From Alphaproteobacteria bacterium UBA2784 (lineage in GTDB: Bacteria > Pseudomonadota > Alphaproteobacteria > Micropepsales > Micropepsaceae), in the NCBI GenBank assembly GCA_002352285.1, contig DEIC01000048.1, forward strand, positions 1 through 13,451: a DNA stretch of 13,451 nt, read 5' to 3'. Below the pieces are notes generated by a model. It saw nothing but the letters and a program-made list of their open reading frames with translations, had not been told where the DNA came from and made no database searches. The translations under genes and the position numbers were made by a program. Positions 1-7,018 of this stretch are shown here, piece after piece (position 1 is the first letter of the stretch; the number at the start of each line of letters is the position of its first letter).

Positions 1-2468
1 GGATAGCGGCCTTTGAGGTCGCGTTTGACTTCGGCGTAGGTGCGTTCCCAGAAGCCCTTGAGATCGCGCGTCACCTGCACGGGGCGGCCTGCAGGCGAGA
101 GGAGATGCAGCGTCAGCGCCACCTTGCCGCGCGCAATGCGCGGGCCGTCAGCCAGGCCAAACATCTCCTGCAGTTTCACCGCCAGCACGGGTTCGGGCGT
201 ATCGTAATCGATGCGGATGCGGCTGCCCGAGGGCACCTCCACATGGGTGGGCGCGTCCTCGTCGATGCGGCGGCGCGTGCGGTGATCGAGCAAGGAGCCG
301 ATGGCAGCATCAAGATCAATGCGCGAAAAGTCTGCGGCCCTGGTGATGCCCGCCAGAAATGGCTCCAGCCATTTTTCGCGCGAAGCGATGAGGGCGTCAT
401 CGGAAAGATCGGGCAGGGTGGTGTCATCCGGGAATACGCGGCGCAGAAAGGCCACGCGCGCGCGCAATGAAATCAGATCATCGCTCCACGGCAACTTGCC
501 AGGCCCGCGCGCGGCAATCGCATTGCTGACAACACGGATCACCGCCTCGGGATCGGCGTTACGCGCGGGGCGCTCGGCGAGCGTGATCGCTCCCAGGCTC
601 TCGCGTTCACGCGAGACGGCCAGGCCGCGCGCGTCATCCCAGATTGTTTCGCTTCTGGTTTCGACGTCGCTCTTGAAGATGGCGCTGACATCGCCTGCAG
701 TCAGGGGGGCGGCCAGAAAAATGCGGGCATTCTCATTGCCCTGATCGAGAGCGGCGATGGCAAGAAAGGCCGCGCCCGCCAGATGATCGTGGGGCGACAG
801 CACCGCGCCGCGCCCGTTCCTCAACAGAAACCCGCCTCGCGCATCGCGCGCTTTGGCAACGCGGCCGGGATAGGCAAGGGCGGTCAGCTCGCCTGCCATG
901 GCGGGATCAACGCCCTCAAATTTTTCGCCCAGCATGCGGCAGAAATGCTTCGCGTTCTCGCGCGCGCGCATCATGGCGGCGCGGTCAATGGCGGGATTGC
1001 CGCCATCGCGCCCCGCAATCATGTCCAGCCGCGTACCAATATCGGCGCCGATGGTGTCATCACTGCGCGCACGCACGACGTCGCGTTCCGAAAGAAGGGC
1101 GGCCAACGCCGCCGCCGTTGATGCGCCGCCGCGCGCGCGGCCCTTCAACATCATGTGCGACAGGCGGGGGTGAAGGCCAAAGCGCGCCATCTCGCGCCCA
1201 TGGGGCGTGATGGCTTGTCTGGTGTCCAGCGCGCCCAGCTGACGCAATGTCTCCAGTGCGCCCGCCCATGCGCCGCGCGGCGGCGGATCGAGAAAGAGGT
1301 AGTTTTCGGGCCGTACGTCGCCCCATGCCGCCAGGTCCAGCGCCAAAGGGGCAAGATCAGCGGAAAGGATTTCGGGGGCGATTTCGGGTTTAAGGGCGCG
1401 GTTCTGCTCTTCGCCCCACATGCGATAGCAGGCGCCGGGCGCAAGACGGCCCGCACGGCCCCGCCGCTGATCGGCCGAGGCAAGCGACACGCGCGAGGTG
1501 ACAAGGCGTGTCATGCCGGTTTGCGGATCAAACTCCTGCCCGCGTGAGAGACCGCCATCGACCACGATGGTAACGCCATCAATGGTGAGGCTCGATTCAG
1601 CAATCGACGTTGCGAGCACGATTTTCCGTGTACCGGCTGGCGCAGGGCGAAGGGCGCGGTCCTGCTCTGCGGGTGAAAGATTGCCGTAGAGCGGCAGCAC
1701 ATGGGTTTTATCGTCGGCCACGCTTTCAAGTTCACGGGCGGCGGCACGGATTTCGGCCTCGCCCGGACAAAAAGCGAGGATCGAACCCTCGCGCTCCCGC
1801 ATCGCGCGGCGCACGATGGCGGCCAAGGCAGGTGCGAACCGCTCATGCGCTGCGGCCGGCGCATAGATAGTTTCGACAGGAAACATGCGCCCTTCGGCGC
1901 GGATGATCTCATCTGTGCCGAGCGCGTCTGCCACGCGCTTTCCGTCCAGCGTTGCTGACATCACAAGGATGCGCAAGTCGGGGTTCAGTGCCACTTGCGC
2001 CTCGGCCGCAAGCGCAAGCCCCAGATCGGCGTTGAGCGACCGCTCGTGAAACTCGTCAAAAATGAGAAGGCCGACATCTGAGAGGGCGGGGTCGGACTGC
2101 ATGCGCCGTGTCAGCAAGCCCTCGGTCAGCACCTCTATGCGGGTCTTGGGACCAACTTTGCTTTCAAGGCGGATGCGGTAGCCGACGGTTTCGCCGACCT
2201 GTTCGCTCAACGATTGCGCCATACGGGCGGCGGCGGCGCGGGCGGCGATCCGGCGCGGTTCCAGCATCACGATCTTTTTGCCCGCAAGCCATGTGGCTGA
2301 CAGGAAGGCCAGCGGCACACGGGTTGTCTTGCCCGCACCGGGTGGCGCCTCCAGCACCACGCGGCGGGATCGGCCAAGAGCTGCCGCCAAAGCGGGCAGG
2401 GCCGCATCGACCGGCAGAGCCGGGCCGGGCGGCACAGAAAAGTCGGGATTTGCAGGAGTTTCAGCCAT
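1..2468 (-). CDS. hrpB: ATP-dependent helicase HrpB (3' end cut by window)
   Basis: DEAH-family superfamily 2 helicase of the HrpB type. Its cellular role in bacteria is poorly defined; an RNA substrate is usually assumed. I read the whole frame codon by codon from the ATG at 2466-2468 to the left edge: 822 codons, no stop or frameshift. Visible motifs are Walker A GAGKT with Lys47, the DEFH box at 138-141 (the form typical of HrpB), SATLDG at 171-176, and QRRGRAGR at 334-341 (motif VI). The last readable residues, GRPVQVTRDL followed by WERTYAEVKRDLKGRYP, match the characteristic HrpB C-terminus, so I expect only about 20 residues to be missing. The start gives MAETPANPDFSVPPG, just ahead of the helicase core. 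The gene is divergent from secF across 123 bases, with no functional link evident. Family assignment is very secure. Confidence 0.95.
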   Translation of the reverse strand, partial: MAETPANPDFSVPPGPALPVDAALPALAAALGRSRRVVLEAPPGAGKTTRVPLAFLSATWLAGKKIVMLEPRRIAARAAAARMAQSLSEQVGETVGYRIRLESKVGPKTRIEVLTEGLLTRRMQSDPALSDVGLLIFDEFHERSLNADLGLALAAEAQVALNPDLRILVMSATLDGKRVADALGTDEIIRAEGRMFPVETIYAPAAAHERFAPALAAIVRRAMREREGSILAFCPGEAEIRAAARELESVADDKTHVLPLYGNLSPAEQDRALRPAPAGTRKIVLATSIAESSLTIDGVTIVVDGGLSRGQEFDPQTGMTRLVTSRVSLASADQRRGRAGRLAPGACYRMWGEEQNRALKPEIAPEILSADLAPLALDLAAWGDVRPENYLFLDPPPRGAWAGALETLRQLGALDTRQAITPHGREMARFGLHPRLSHMMLKGRARGGASTAAALAALLSERDVVRARSDDTIGADIGTRLDMIAGRDGGNPAIDRAAMMRARENAKHFCRMLGEKFEGVDPAMAGELTALAYPGRVAKARDARGGFLLRNGRGAVLSPHDHLAGAAFLAIAALDQGNENARIFLAAPLTAGDVSAIFKSDVETRSETIWDDARGLAVSRERESLGAITLAERPARNADPEAVIRVVSNAIAARGPGKLPWSDDLISLRARVAFLRRVFPDDTTLPDLSDDALIASREKWLEPFLAGITRAADFSRIDLDAAIGSLLDHRTRRRIDEDAPTHVEVPSGSRIRIDYDTPEPVLAVKLQEMFGLADGPRIARGKVALTLHLLSPAGRPVQVTRDLKGFWERTYAEVKRDLKGRY

Positions 2469-2591
2469 CGCAGGGCGGCAACACTAGTCCCACTACCTTG
2501 CGGCCTCAACCCGCATGGGCTATCTCCCCGCGACCCCCATTTGCGGACATGATCTGACCCGCGACCCATTACGCAACAAGGATTTGGCCCG

Positions 2592-3557
2592 ATGTGGCTT
2601 CTGCGCTTTGTGCCCAAGAAGACGAAGATTGATTTCGTCCGCGTCCGCTGGATCGGGTTCATTTTTACGGCTGTGACGATCCTCGCAACCATCGGGTCGC
2701 TTGCGGTTCAGGGTCTCAATCTCGGCATCGATTTTACGGGCGGCGTGCTCGTTGAAGTGCGCAAGGAAGAGGGCTCGGTTGACATCGCCCAGATGCGCGA
2801 GACCGTGGGCAGTCTCGGCTTTGGCGAGGTGGCGATCCAGTCCTATGCGGGCGGTGAGCTGTGTGCGGCGACGGCCGACAGCTGCGTTCTCATCCGCGTG
2901 ATGCCCGAGGGCGGCATTGCCGGCAAGGAGCAGGAAACGGTCACGAAAATCCGCGAGGCGCTGGGTGCGGGCTATGCGTTTGACCGCGTGGAGGCTGTGG
3001 GTCCCAAAGTTTCGGACGAGCTTTTCAATGACGGCGTGATTGCAACCATTCTCGCCGTTCTGATGATCGCGGTTTATGTGGCCTTCCGGTTTGAGTGGCA
3101 GTTCGGCATCGCCGCCGTGGTCGCGACCGGTCACGACGTGTTCGTGACGCTGGGACTTTTCACGCTGCTGCAGATGGATTTCAACCTCACCAGCGTGGCG
3201 GCGCTTCTGACTCTGGCGGGCTATTCGATCAATGACACGGTGGTCGTGTTTGACCGCATCCGCGAGAACCGGCGCAAATACAAGAAAATGCCGCTCAGCG
3301 AGGTCATCAATCTTTCGACCAATGAAACCCTGTCACGCACGATCATGACGTCGCTGACGACCGCGATTGCCATCATTCCGATCGTGTTTCTGGGCGGTCC
3401 GGCGCTGTTCGGGTTTTCGGTTGCGATCCTGTTCGGCATCGTGATCGGCACCTATTCGTCGATCTATGTGGCGGCGGCGATCCTGCTCTATCTGCCGCCG
3501 ATCAGCGGCATGACCCCGGACGAAGACGCCGCAGCACGGGCTGCGGCGCGTCCGTAA
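2592..3557 (+). CDS. secF: Protein translocase subunit SecF
   Basis: Inner-membrane partner of SecD. Together they use the proton motive force to assist late steps of SecYEG protein export. The 321-residue product has family-typical length. It shows a first membrane helix at about 20-40, the DFTGG motif at 47-51, a periplasmic domain, GPKVSDEL from 137, then a five-helix membrane bundle. That bundle carries the conserved HDV (His181-Asp182) and GYSINDTVVVFDRIREN starting at 210, both SecF/SecD/RND signatures. An AAGGAT-like ribosome-binding site lies about nine bases before the ATG. SecF is usually encoded directly after secD and yajC, but here the upstream neighbour is hrpB on the other strand, so secF has its own promoter or is separated from secD. 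The next gene, eipA, converges on it. Identity is very secure. Confidence 0.96.
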   Translation: MWLLRFVPKKTKIDFVRVRWIGFIFTAVTILATIGSLAVQGLNLGIDFTGGVLVEVRKEEGSVDIAQMRETVGSLGFGEVAIQSYAGGELCAATADSCVLIRVMPEGGIAGKEQETVTKIREALGAGYAFDRVEAVGPKVSDELFNDGVIATILAVLMIAVYVAFRFEWQFGIAAVVATGHDVFVTLGLFTLLQMDFNLTSVAALLTLAGYSINDTVVVFDRIRENRRKYKKMPLSEVINLSTNETLSRTIMTSLTTAIAIIPIVFLGGPALFGFSVAILFGIVIGTYSSIYVAAAILLYLPPISGMTPDEDAAARAAARP

Positions 3558-3586
3558 ATATAAATTTCAGGTGCTTCACTGTTCTA

Positions 3587-3617
3587 CCTCCCCCGCGCTA
3601 AGCAGCGCGGGCGGAGG
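3587..3617. terminator. GC-rich hairpin between convergent secF and eipA
   Basis: An eight-base-pair perfect stem (CCCGCGCT at 3592-3599 pairing with AGCGCGGG at 3604-3611, loop AAGC) is extended by CCTCC at 3587-3591 pairing with GGAGG at 3613-3617 across a single bulged C. It lies between the stops of two convergent genes, so a bidirectional terminator is the natural reading. However, there is no clear T-run on either side. It could instead be a copy of a dispersed intergenic palindromic element; only one copy is visible here. Confidence 0.42.
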
Positions 3618-3655
3618 CGAAAGAACCCACATACAGAACCAGTTTCAGGCAATCA

Positions 3656-4258
3656 TCAGAACGGCAGCCACTCCTCCTCCTCGGTGAAGTGGATATAGCC
3701 CGCGTTCACGCCAGCGCGGATGCCGACACCCGTGCGCATGGGCGCAATGCTGATGCGGCCCGAGCGGAGATAGTTCACGCCGATGCCGGCAATGAAATAA
3801 TAGCTGCCCTCAACGCCGGGGAAGCGCTGGAAAATCTCGCTGGTGCGGCGCAGGCTGTAGACCAGCGCAAAGCACTTTGATGCATTCGCGCCAACATCAA
3901 AACCGACAGACGGGCCCTGCCAATAGACCTTCAGACGGTCGCGGCCCTTGCGGTGCAGATGGCCCTCGCCATAACGCGCGCCGACAACAAGGGCGGCTGA
4001 TGCCTCCTCGCCCTTCACGTAGGCATTCGGGCGGCCAAGATCGGAGAAGATTTTCTCGACGACGGTGGCAGCGGCCTGGGCGGTGACGCCGAAGAAATCT
4101 TCAACCGCATTGGCGATTTCGTTTTCCGAATATTCCTCGTCGGCGGCAAGCGCGCTCAACGGAATGGATGACAGCGCAACTGCGCCTGCGGCTGTGCCCA
4201 TGGCGTGGATCAGCGCGCGGCGCGAGAGGGCGGATTTGTCTTCCGGCTTTTGGGCCAT
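3656..4258 (-). CDS. eipA: EipA-like DUF1134 exported envelope protein
   Basis: The 200-residue protein has a predicted export signal and a C-terminal DUF1134 domain, the family of Brucella EipA, a periplasmic beta-barrel-fold protein needed for envelope integrity. The start at 4258 was chosen because an AAAGG ribosome-binding site lies about eight bases upstream; a longer frame to 4372 would bury the signal. The N-terminus carries SRRALIHAM (Arg13-Arg14), then a hydrophobic segment and an AxA-type cleavage site near residue 38 (SALA|AD). This resembles a Tat signal more than a plain Sec one, although the match to the Tat consensus is partial. The mature part has the DUF1134-like stretches GSYYFIAGIGVNYLR and a glycine-rich end finishing WLPF. 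In Brucella the gene is reported as directly activated by CtrA. Here I find no TTAA motif in its upstream region. It is divergent from the SPFH gene across 153 bases. Confidence 0.85.
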   Translation of the reverse strand: MAQKPEDKSALSRRALIHAMGTAAGAVALSSIPLSALAADEEYSENEIANAVEDFFGVTAQAAATVVEKIFSDLGRPNAYVKGEEASAALVVGARYGEGHLHRKGRDRLKVYWQGPSVGFDVGANASKCFALVYSLRRTSEIFQRFPGVEGSYYFIAGIGVNYLRSGRISIAPMRTGVGIRAGVNAGYIHFTEEEEWLPF

Positions 4259-4332
4259 GGCGATACCTTTCTGAACCGATACTATCAATCCGGCGAATCC
4301 GGCAGAACTTCGCGCCAGATTGTGCCAAAGTC

Positions 4333-4338
4333 TTGACA
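4333..4338 (+). promoter_or_regulatory. Candidate -35 box upstream of the SPFH operon
   Basis: A perfect TTGACA lies in the 153-base divergent region, 73 bases before the SPFH start codon. No good -10 box follows at 16-18 bases (the sequence there is AAGGGC or a neighbour of it), so this is only a candidate. The same region contains a GANTC site (GAATC, 4295-4299) but no TTAA. Confidence 0.25.
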
Positions 4339-4411
4339 CGAACAGGCCCGAAAACAAGGGCCGCGCATGCATCCTGTGCGCTGGCGCACAAGATCAAGGG
4401 AAGGAACGTCC

Positions 4412-5380
4412 ATGACCGGTTATGAAATTTTCCTCGCAGCCATTGTCGTTCTGGCCGTGTTCATCGTGTTCTCGGGCGTCAAATCGGTGCCGCAAGGCTA
4501 TGAATGGACGGTGGAGCGTTTCGGCCGCTACACGATGACCCTGAAGCCCGGCCTTAACCTCATCGTTCCCTTCATTGACCGCATCGGCCGCAAGATGACG
4601 ATGATGGAAATGGTGCTCGATATCCCGAAGCAGGATGTCATCACGCGCGACAACGCAACCGTCACCTGCGACGCCATTGCCTTCTATCAGGTGATCGATG
4701 CGGCGCGCGCCGCCTATGAGGTGAAGGAGCTGGAGCGCGCCGTCTCGAACCTCGTGCAGACGAATACGCGCACGGTGCTGGGTTCGATGGATCTCGATGA
4801 AGTGCTCTCCAAGCGCGATGAAATCAACGAGCGGCTGTTGCGGGTGGTGGACTCGGCCACGGGTCCGTGGGGCCTCAAAGTGGTCCGCATCGAGATCAAG
4901 GATCTGTCGCCGCCGAGCGACATTACCGAAGCCATGGCCCGCCAGATGAAGGCAGAGCGTTTCCGCCGCGCGGAAGTAACCCAGGCAGACGGTGAGAAGC
5001 AGGCGGCCATCCTGCGCGCCGAGGGCCTGAAGCAGTCGCAAATTCTGGAGGCTGAAGGCCGCCGTGAGTCTGCCTTCCGCGATGCCGAGGCGCGTGAGCG
5101 TCTGGCTGCTGCTGAAGCAACGGCCACGGATCTTGTGTCGAAAGCCATTGCGGCGGGTGATGTGCAGGCGATCAATTACTTCGTTGCGGTCAAATATCTG
5201 GAAGCGTTCAAGTCGCTGGCAACGGCCGAAAACCAGAAGATGATCGTGGTGCCGATGGAAACCGCCGGGATTCTGGGCTCGCTGGCGGGTATCGGTGAAC
5301 TGGCGAAGGAAGCGTTTGCGACCAATGGCGGCCCGTCAACCGCCCGCAGCCGCGCGGGCAGTGTGCCCGCAGCAAGCTAA
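4412..5380 (+). CDS. SPFH/stomatin-family membrane protein (QmcA-like)
   Basis: A 322-residue membrane-anchored SPFH (band 7) protein of the QmcA/paraslipin type. These proteins assemble into large rings or microdomains in the inner membrane and are linked to membrane quality control. One N-terminal hydrophobic helix (about 5-22) is followed directly by the SPFH domain, which begins VPQGYEWTVERFGRY and contains LKPGLNLIVPFIDR. A long alanine/glutamate-rich coiled coil follows (about 175-245, with AILRAEGLKQSQILEAEGRR), then the family-typical NYFVAVKYLEAF near 260. The start at 4412 has AAGGGAAGGAA upstream and opens directly with the membrane helix; an upstream in-frame ATG at 4367 would add a non-hydrophobic leader. 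The nfeD gene 19 bases downstream is the usual partner. Family secure; the exact symbol (qmcA) is less so. Confidence 0.92.
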   Translation: MTGYEIFLAAIVVLAVFIVFSGVKSVPQGYEWTVERFGRYTMTLKPGLNLIVPFIDRIGRKMTMMEMVLDIPKQDVITRDNATVTCDAIAFYQVIDAARAAYEVKELERAVSNLVQTNTRTVLGSMDLDEVLSKRDEINERLLRVVDSATGPWGLKVVRIEIKDLSPPSDITEAMARQMKAERFRRAEVTQADGEKQAAILRAEGLKQSQILEAEGRRESAFRDAEARERLAAAEATATDLVSKAIAAGDVQAINYFVAVKYLEAFKSLATAENQKMIVVPMETAGILGSLAGIGELAKEAFATNGGPSTARSRAGSVPAAS

Positions 5381-5399
5381 GCACCGGGGAGCATGAACC

Positions 5400-5867
5400 A
5401 TGGAAGCGCTGACAGAACTTCTGGGCTCGATCAGCTATTGGCACTGGCTTGCCCTTGCCGCGATCCTGATCGTTGTCGAGATCATGACGCCGACCACCTA
5501 TCTGCTGTGGCCCGGACTGGCGGCCGCCGCCGTCGGTATCCTTTCGGCCCTTACCGGCAGTCTGGGCGGCGATGTGGAGCTGCTCATTTTTGCAGTGCTG
5601 GCAGTCGCCATTACCATTGCCGGGCGCCGTCTTGTGACGCCGCCGGGCACGGAAGTTGTCTCAGGGCTTAACCGGCGCGCCGACCAGTATGTGGGCCGCA
5701 TGGCCAGTGCAGCCGATGCGTTTTCCAACGGGCGCGGCCCGGTGGTGCTGGATGACACGCACTGGCAGGCCCGCGATGTCGATGGCGCCAATCATGCGCG
5801 GGGCGCGACGCTGGAAGTGCTCGGCCATGAAGGTGCGATCCTGAAAGTGCGCAAGGCGGCACGCTGA
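5400..5867 (+). CDS. NfeD-family membrane protein (short form)
   Basis: A 155-residue NfeD-type protein with no protease domain. It has two to three membrane helices in residues 12-78 and a C-terminal soluble part (about 85-155, including GRMASAADAFSNGRGPVVLDD and WQARDVDG) expected to form an OB-fold. Short NfeD proteins pair with SPFH proteins encoded next to them; the SPFH gene ends 19 bases upstream, so the two very likely form one complex. The start ATG at 5400 has GGGGAG (5386-5391) eight bases upstream. An out-of-frame ATG at 5393 lies too close to that site to compete. The stop codon directly abuts the ATG of the next small gene, so the three are probably one transcript. Confidence 0.9.
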   Translation: MEALTELLGSISYWHWLALAAILIVVEIMTPTTYLLWPGLAAAAVGILSALTGSLGGDVELLIFAVLAVAITIAGRRLVTPPGTEVVSGLNRRADQYVGRMASAADAFSNGRGPVVLDDTHWQARDVDGANHARGATLEVLGHEGAILKVRKAAR

Positions 5868-6092
5868 ATGCGGATTTCTGCGCTTCTCCTGATCCTGTCG
5901 CTGGGCGCCATGCTGGCAGGTGCGCTCTATCTCGCCTGGCAGGTGTGGTCGGCCTATGCCGATGTCGAGATCAGCAGTGCAGGCACGCTGTTCATGGTGC
6001 TCGGCGTCGTGCTGTCGATGCTGGTGGGGGGCGGTTTGATGGCGCTCGTCTTCTATTCACGCCGCAGGGGATTTGACGACGACGCGGCCTAG
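5868..6092 (+). CDS. Small two-helix membrane protein, unknown function
   Basis: A 74-residue protein I do not recognise as a named family. It has two clear hydrophobic segments, about residues 4-24 and 40-63, joined by a short loop (SAYADVEISSAG). The second is followed by a basic patch (SRRRG) and an acidic tail (FDDDAA). By the positive-inside rule, the C-terminal end should be cytoplasmic, giving a hairpin with both ends inside. Its ATG follows the nfeD TGA with no spacing, which points to translational coupling and a role with the SPFH-NfeD pair. That is inference from position only. Its TAG stop overlaps the stop codon of the convergent cysQ gene. Confidence 0.75.
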   Translation: MRISALLLILSLGAMLAGALYLAWQVWSAYADVEISSAGTLFMVLGVVLSMLVGGGLMALVFYSRRRGFDDDAA

Positions 6093-6886
6093 CCGCGCAT
6101 GCCCCAGGCCACAAAATGCGGGTTGGCGTAGGCGTCCGCCCGCTTGCCATAGGTCAGCGGCACGCCGGTCAGCGTTTCTACTGTGCCGCCCGCGGCTGCC
6201 AGCACGGCATGGCCCGCTGCGGTATCCCATTCCATGGTGCGGCCCAGGCGCGGATAGACATCGGCCTTGCCCTCGGCCAGCAGGCAAAATTTCAGGGATG
6301 ATCCGGCGGCACGGAAATCTGCAATGTCGTGGCCAGCCAGCCATTGATCTGTTGCCGCATCACGATGGCTGCGGCTTGCAACCGCGATCAGGCCCGTTGC
6401 TGGAACCGGGCGCGCCGTGATCCTGCGCGCATCGTGCATCGCCAGTGATGCTGATTGCGGGTGATGGTTCAGAAGCCAGCTTCCGGCCATTTCACTGCCG
6501 CCATAGAGCGCCGAGAGGGCCGGGGCGTAGACCACACCGGCAACCGGCGCGCCAGCGCGGATCAGCGCGATGTTGACGGTGAACTCGCCATTCTTCGAGA
6601 TGAACTCGCGCGTGCCGTCGAGCGGATCGACCAGAAAAAACGCCGCGCCAACTTCCGGCTGAATGCCATTGGCCGACGCCTCCTCCGAGATCACGGGAAT
6701 GTCGGGAAAGTTCCGGGCCAAGGCTGCCAGAATTTGCGTCTCGGCTTCTTCGTCGGCTGCGGTGACGGGCGAGCGGTCATCCTTGTGGCGTACATCCACA
6801 CCATCGGCATAGTGGCGCATGATGATGCGGCCCGCCTCTGCGGCGATGGCGGCGAGTCTTTCAAGGAAATCGGTCGGCAAGGTCAT
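6089..6886 (-). CDS. cysQ: 3'(2'),5'-bisphosphate nucleotidase CysQ
   Basis: A Mg2+-dependent, probably lithium-sensitive phosphatase that removes the 3'-phosphate from 3'-phosphoadenosine 5'-phosphate, the by-product of sulfate assimilation and 4'-phosphopantetheine transfer. The 265-residue protein carries the inositol-monophosphatase superfamily signatures: ISEE with Glu68-Glu69, DPLDGT at 87-92 (metal-binding Asp87 and Asp90), and EWDTAAG with Asp221. GTREFISKNGEFTVNIALI is typical of CysQ rather than of inositol monophosphatase. I chose the ATG at 6886 (MTLPTDFLERL); a GTG ten codons upstream is possible, and neither start has a strong ribosome-binding site. The gene is divergent from chpT across 132 bases and converges on the small membrane gene with a four-base overlap. 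Confidence 0.92.
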   Translation of the reverse strand: MTLPTDFLERLAAIAAEAGRIIMRHYADGVDVRHKDDRSPVTAADEEAETQILAALARNFPDIPVISEEASANGIQPEVGAAFFLVDPLDGTREFISKNGEFTVNIALIRAGAPVAGVVYAPALSALYGGSEMAGSWLLNHHPQSASLAMHDARRITARPVPATGLIAVASRSHRDAATDQWLAGHDIADFRAAGSSLKFCLLAEGKADVYPRLGRTMEWDTAAGHAVLAAAGGTVETLTGVPLTYGKRADAYANPHFVAWGMRG

Positions 6887-6950
6887 CTTGTGCGGCTGCC
6901 AGAAGGAAGGCGGCACAAGATCAGCCGGGAGAACCCCAAGTCAAGCACGC

Positions 6951-6966
6951 TTAAGGCTTCATTAAC
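6951..6966 (+). promoter_or_regulatory. CtrA box upstream of chpT
   Basis: TTAAGGCTTCATTAAC matches the full CtrA recognition consensus TTAA-N7-TTAAC exactly (half sites 6951-6954 and 6962-6965). It lies 52 bases before the chpT GTG start, where a CtrA-activated promoter would put it if transcription begins roughly 30 bases downstream. A third TTAAC (6982-6986) and a GAATC (GANTC methylation-type site, 6987-6991) follow. Because ctrA itself is at the end of the window, the regulator is known to be in this genome. Binding is inferred, not shown. Confidence 0.72.
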
Positions 6967-7018
6967 GGGCCATGCGCATGATTAACGAATCCTCAATGCC
7001 AGCTCCGGGCCGCTTTCC

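Noticed and set aside
105..2557. Many plus-strand open frames of 60-150 codons across the left end
   Set aside because: The minus strand has one uninterrupted 822-codon HrpB frame with all helicase motifs in order. The plus-strand frames are its shadows.
4312..4328. A sigma-54-like TGGCAC on the minus strand upstream of eipA
   Set aside because: The second element is TGGCG rather than TTGC at the required spacing, so the -12 part of the consensus is missing.
4259..4372. An N-terminal extension of the DUF1134 protein starting at 4372
   Set aside because: The shorter start has a well-placed ribosome-binding site and puts the signal sequence at the N-terminus. The extension would also overlap the promoter region of the divergent SPFH gene.
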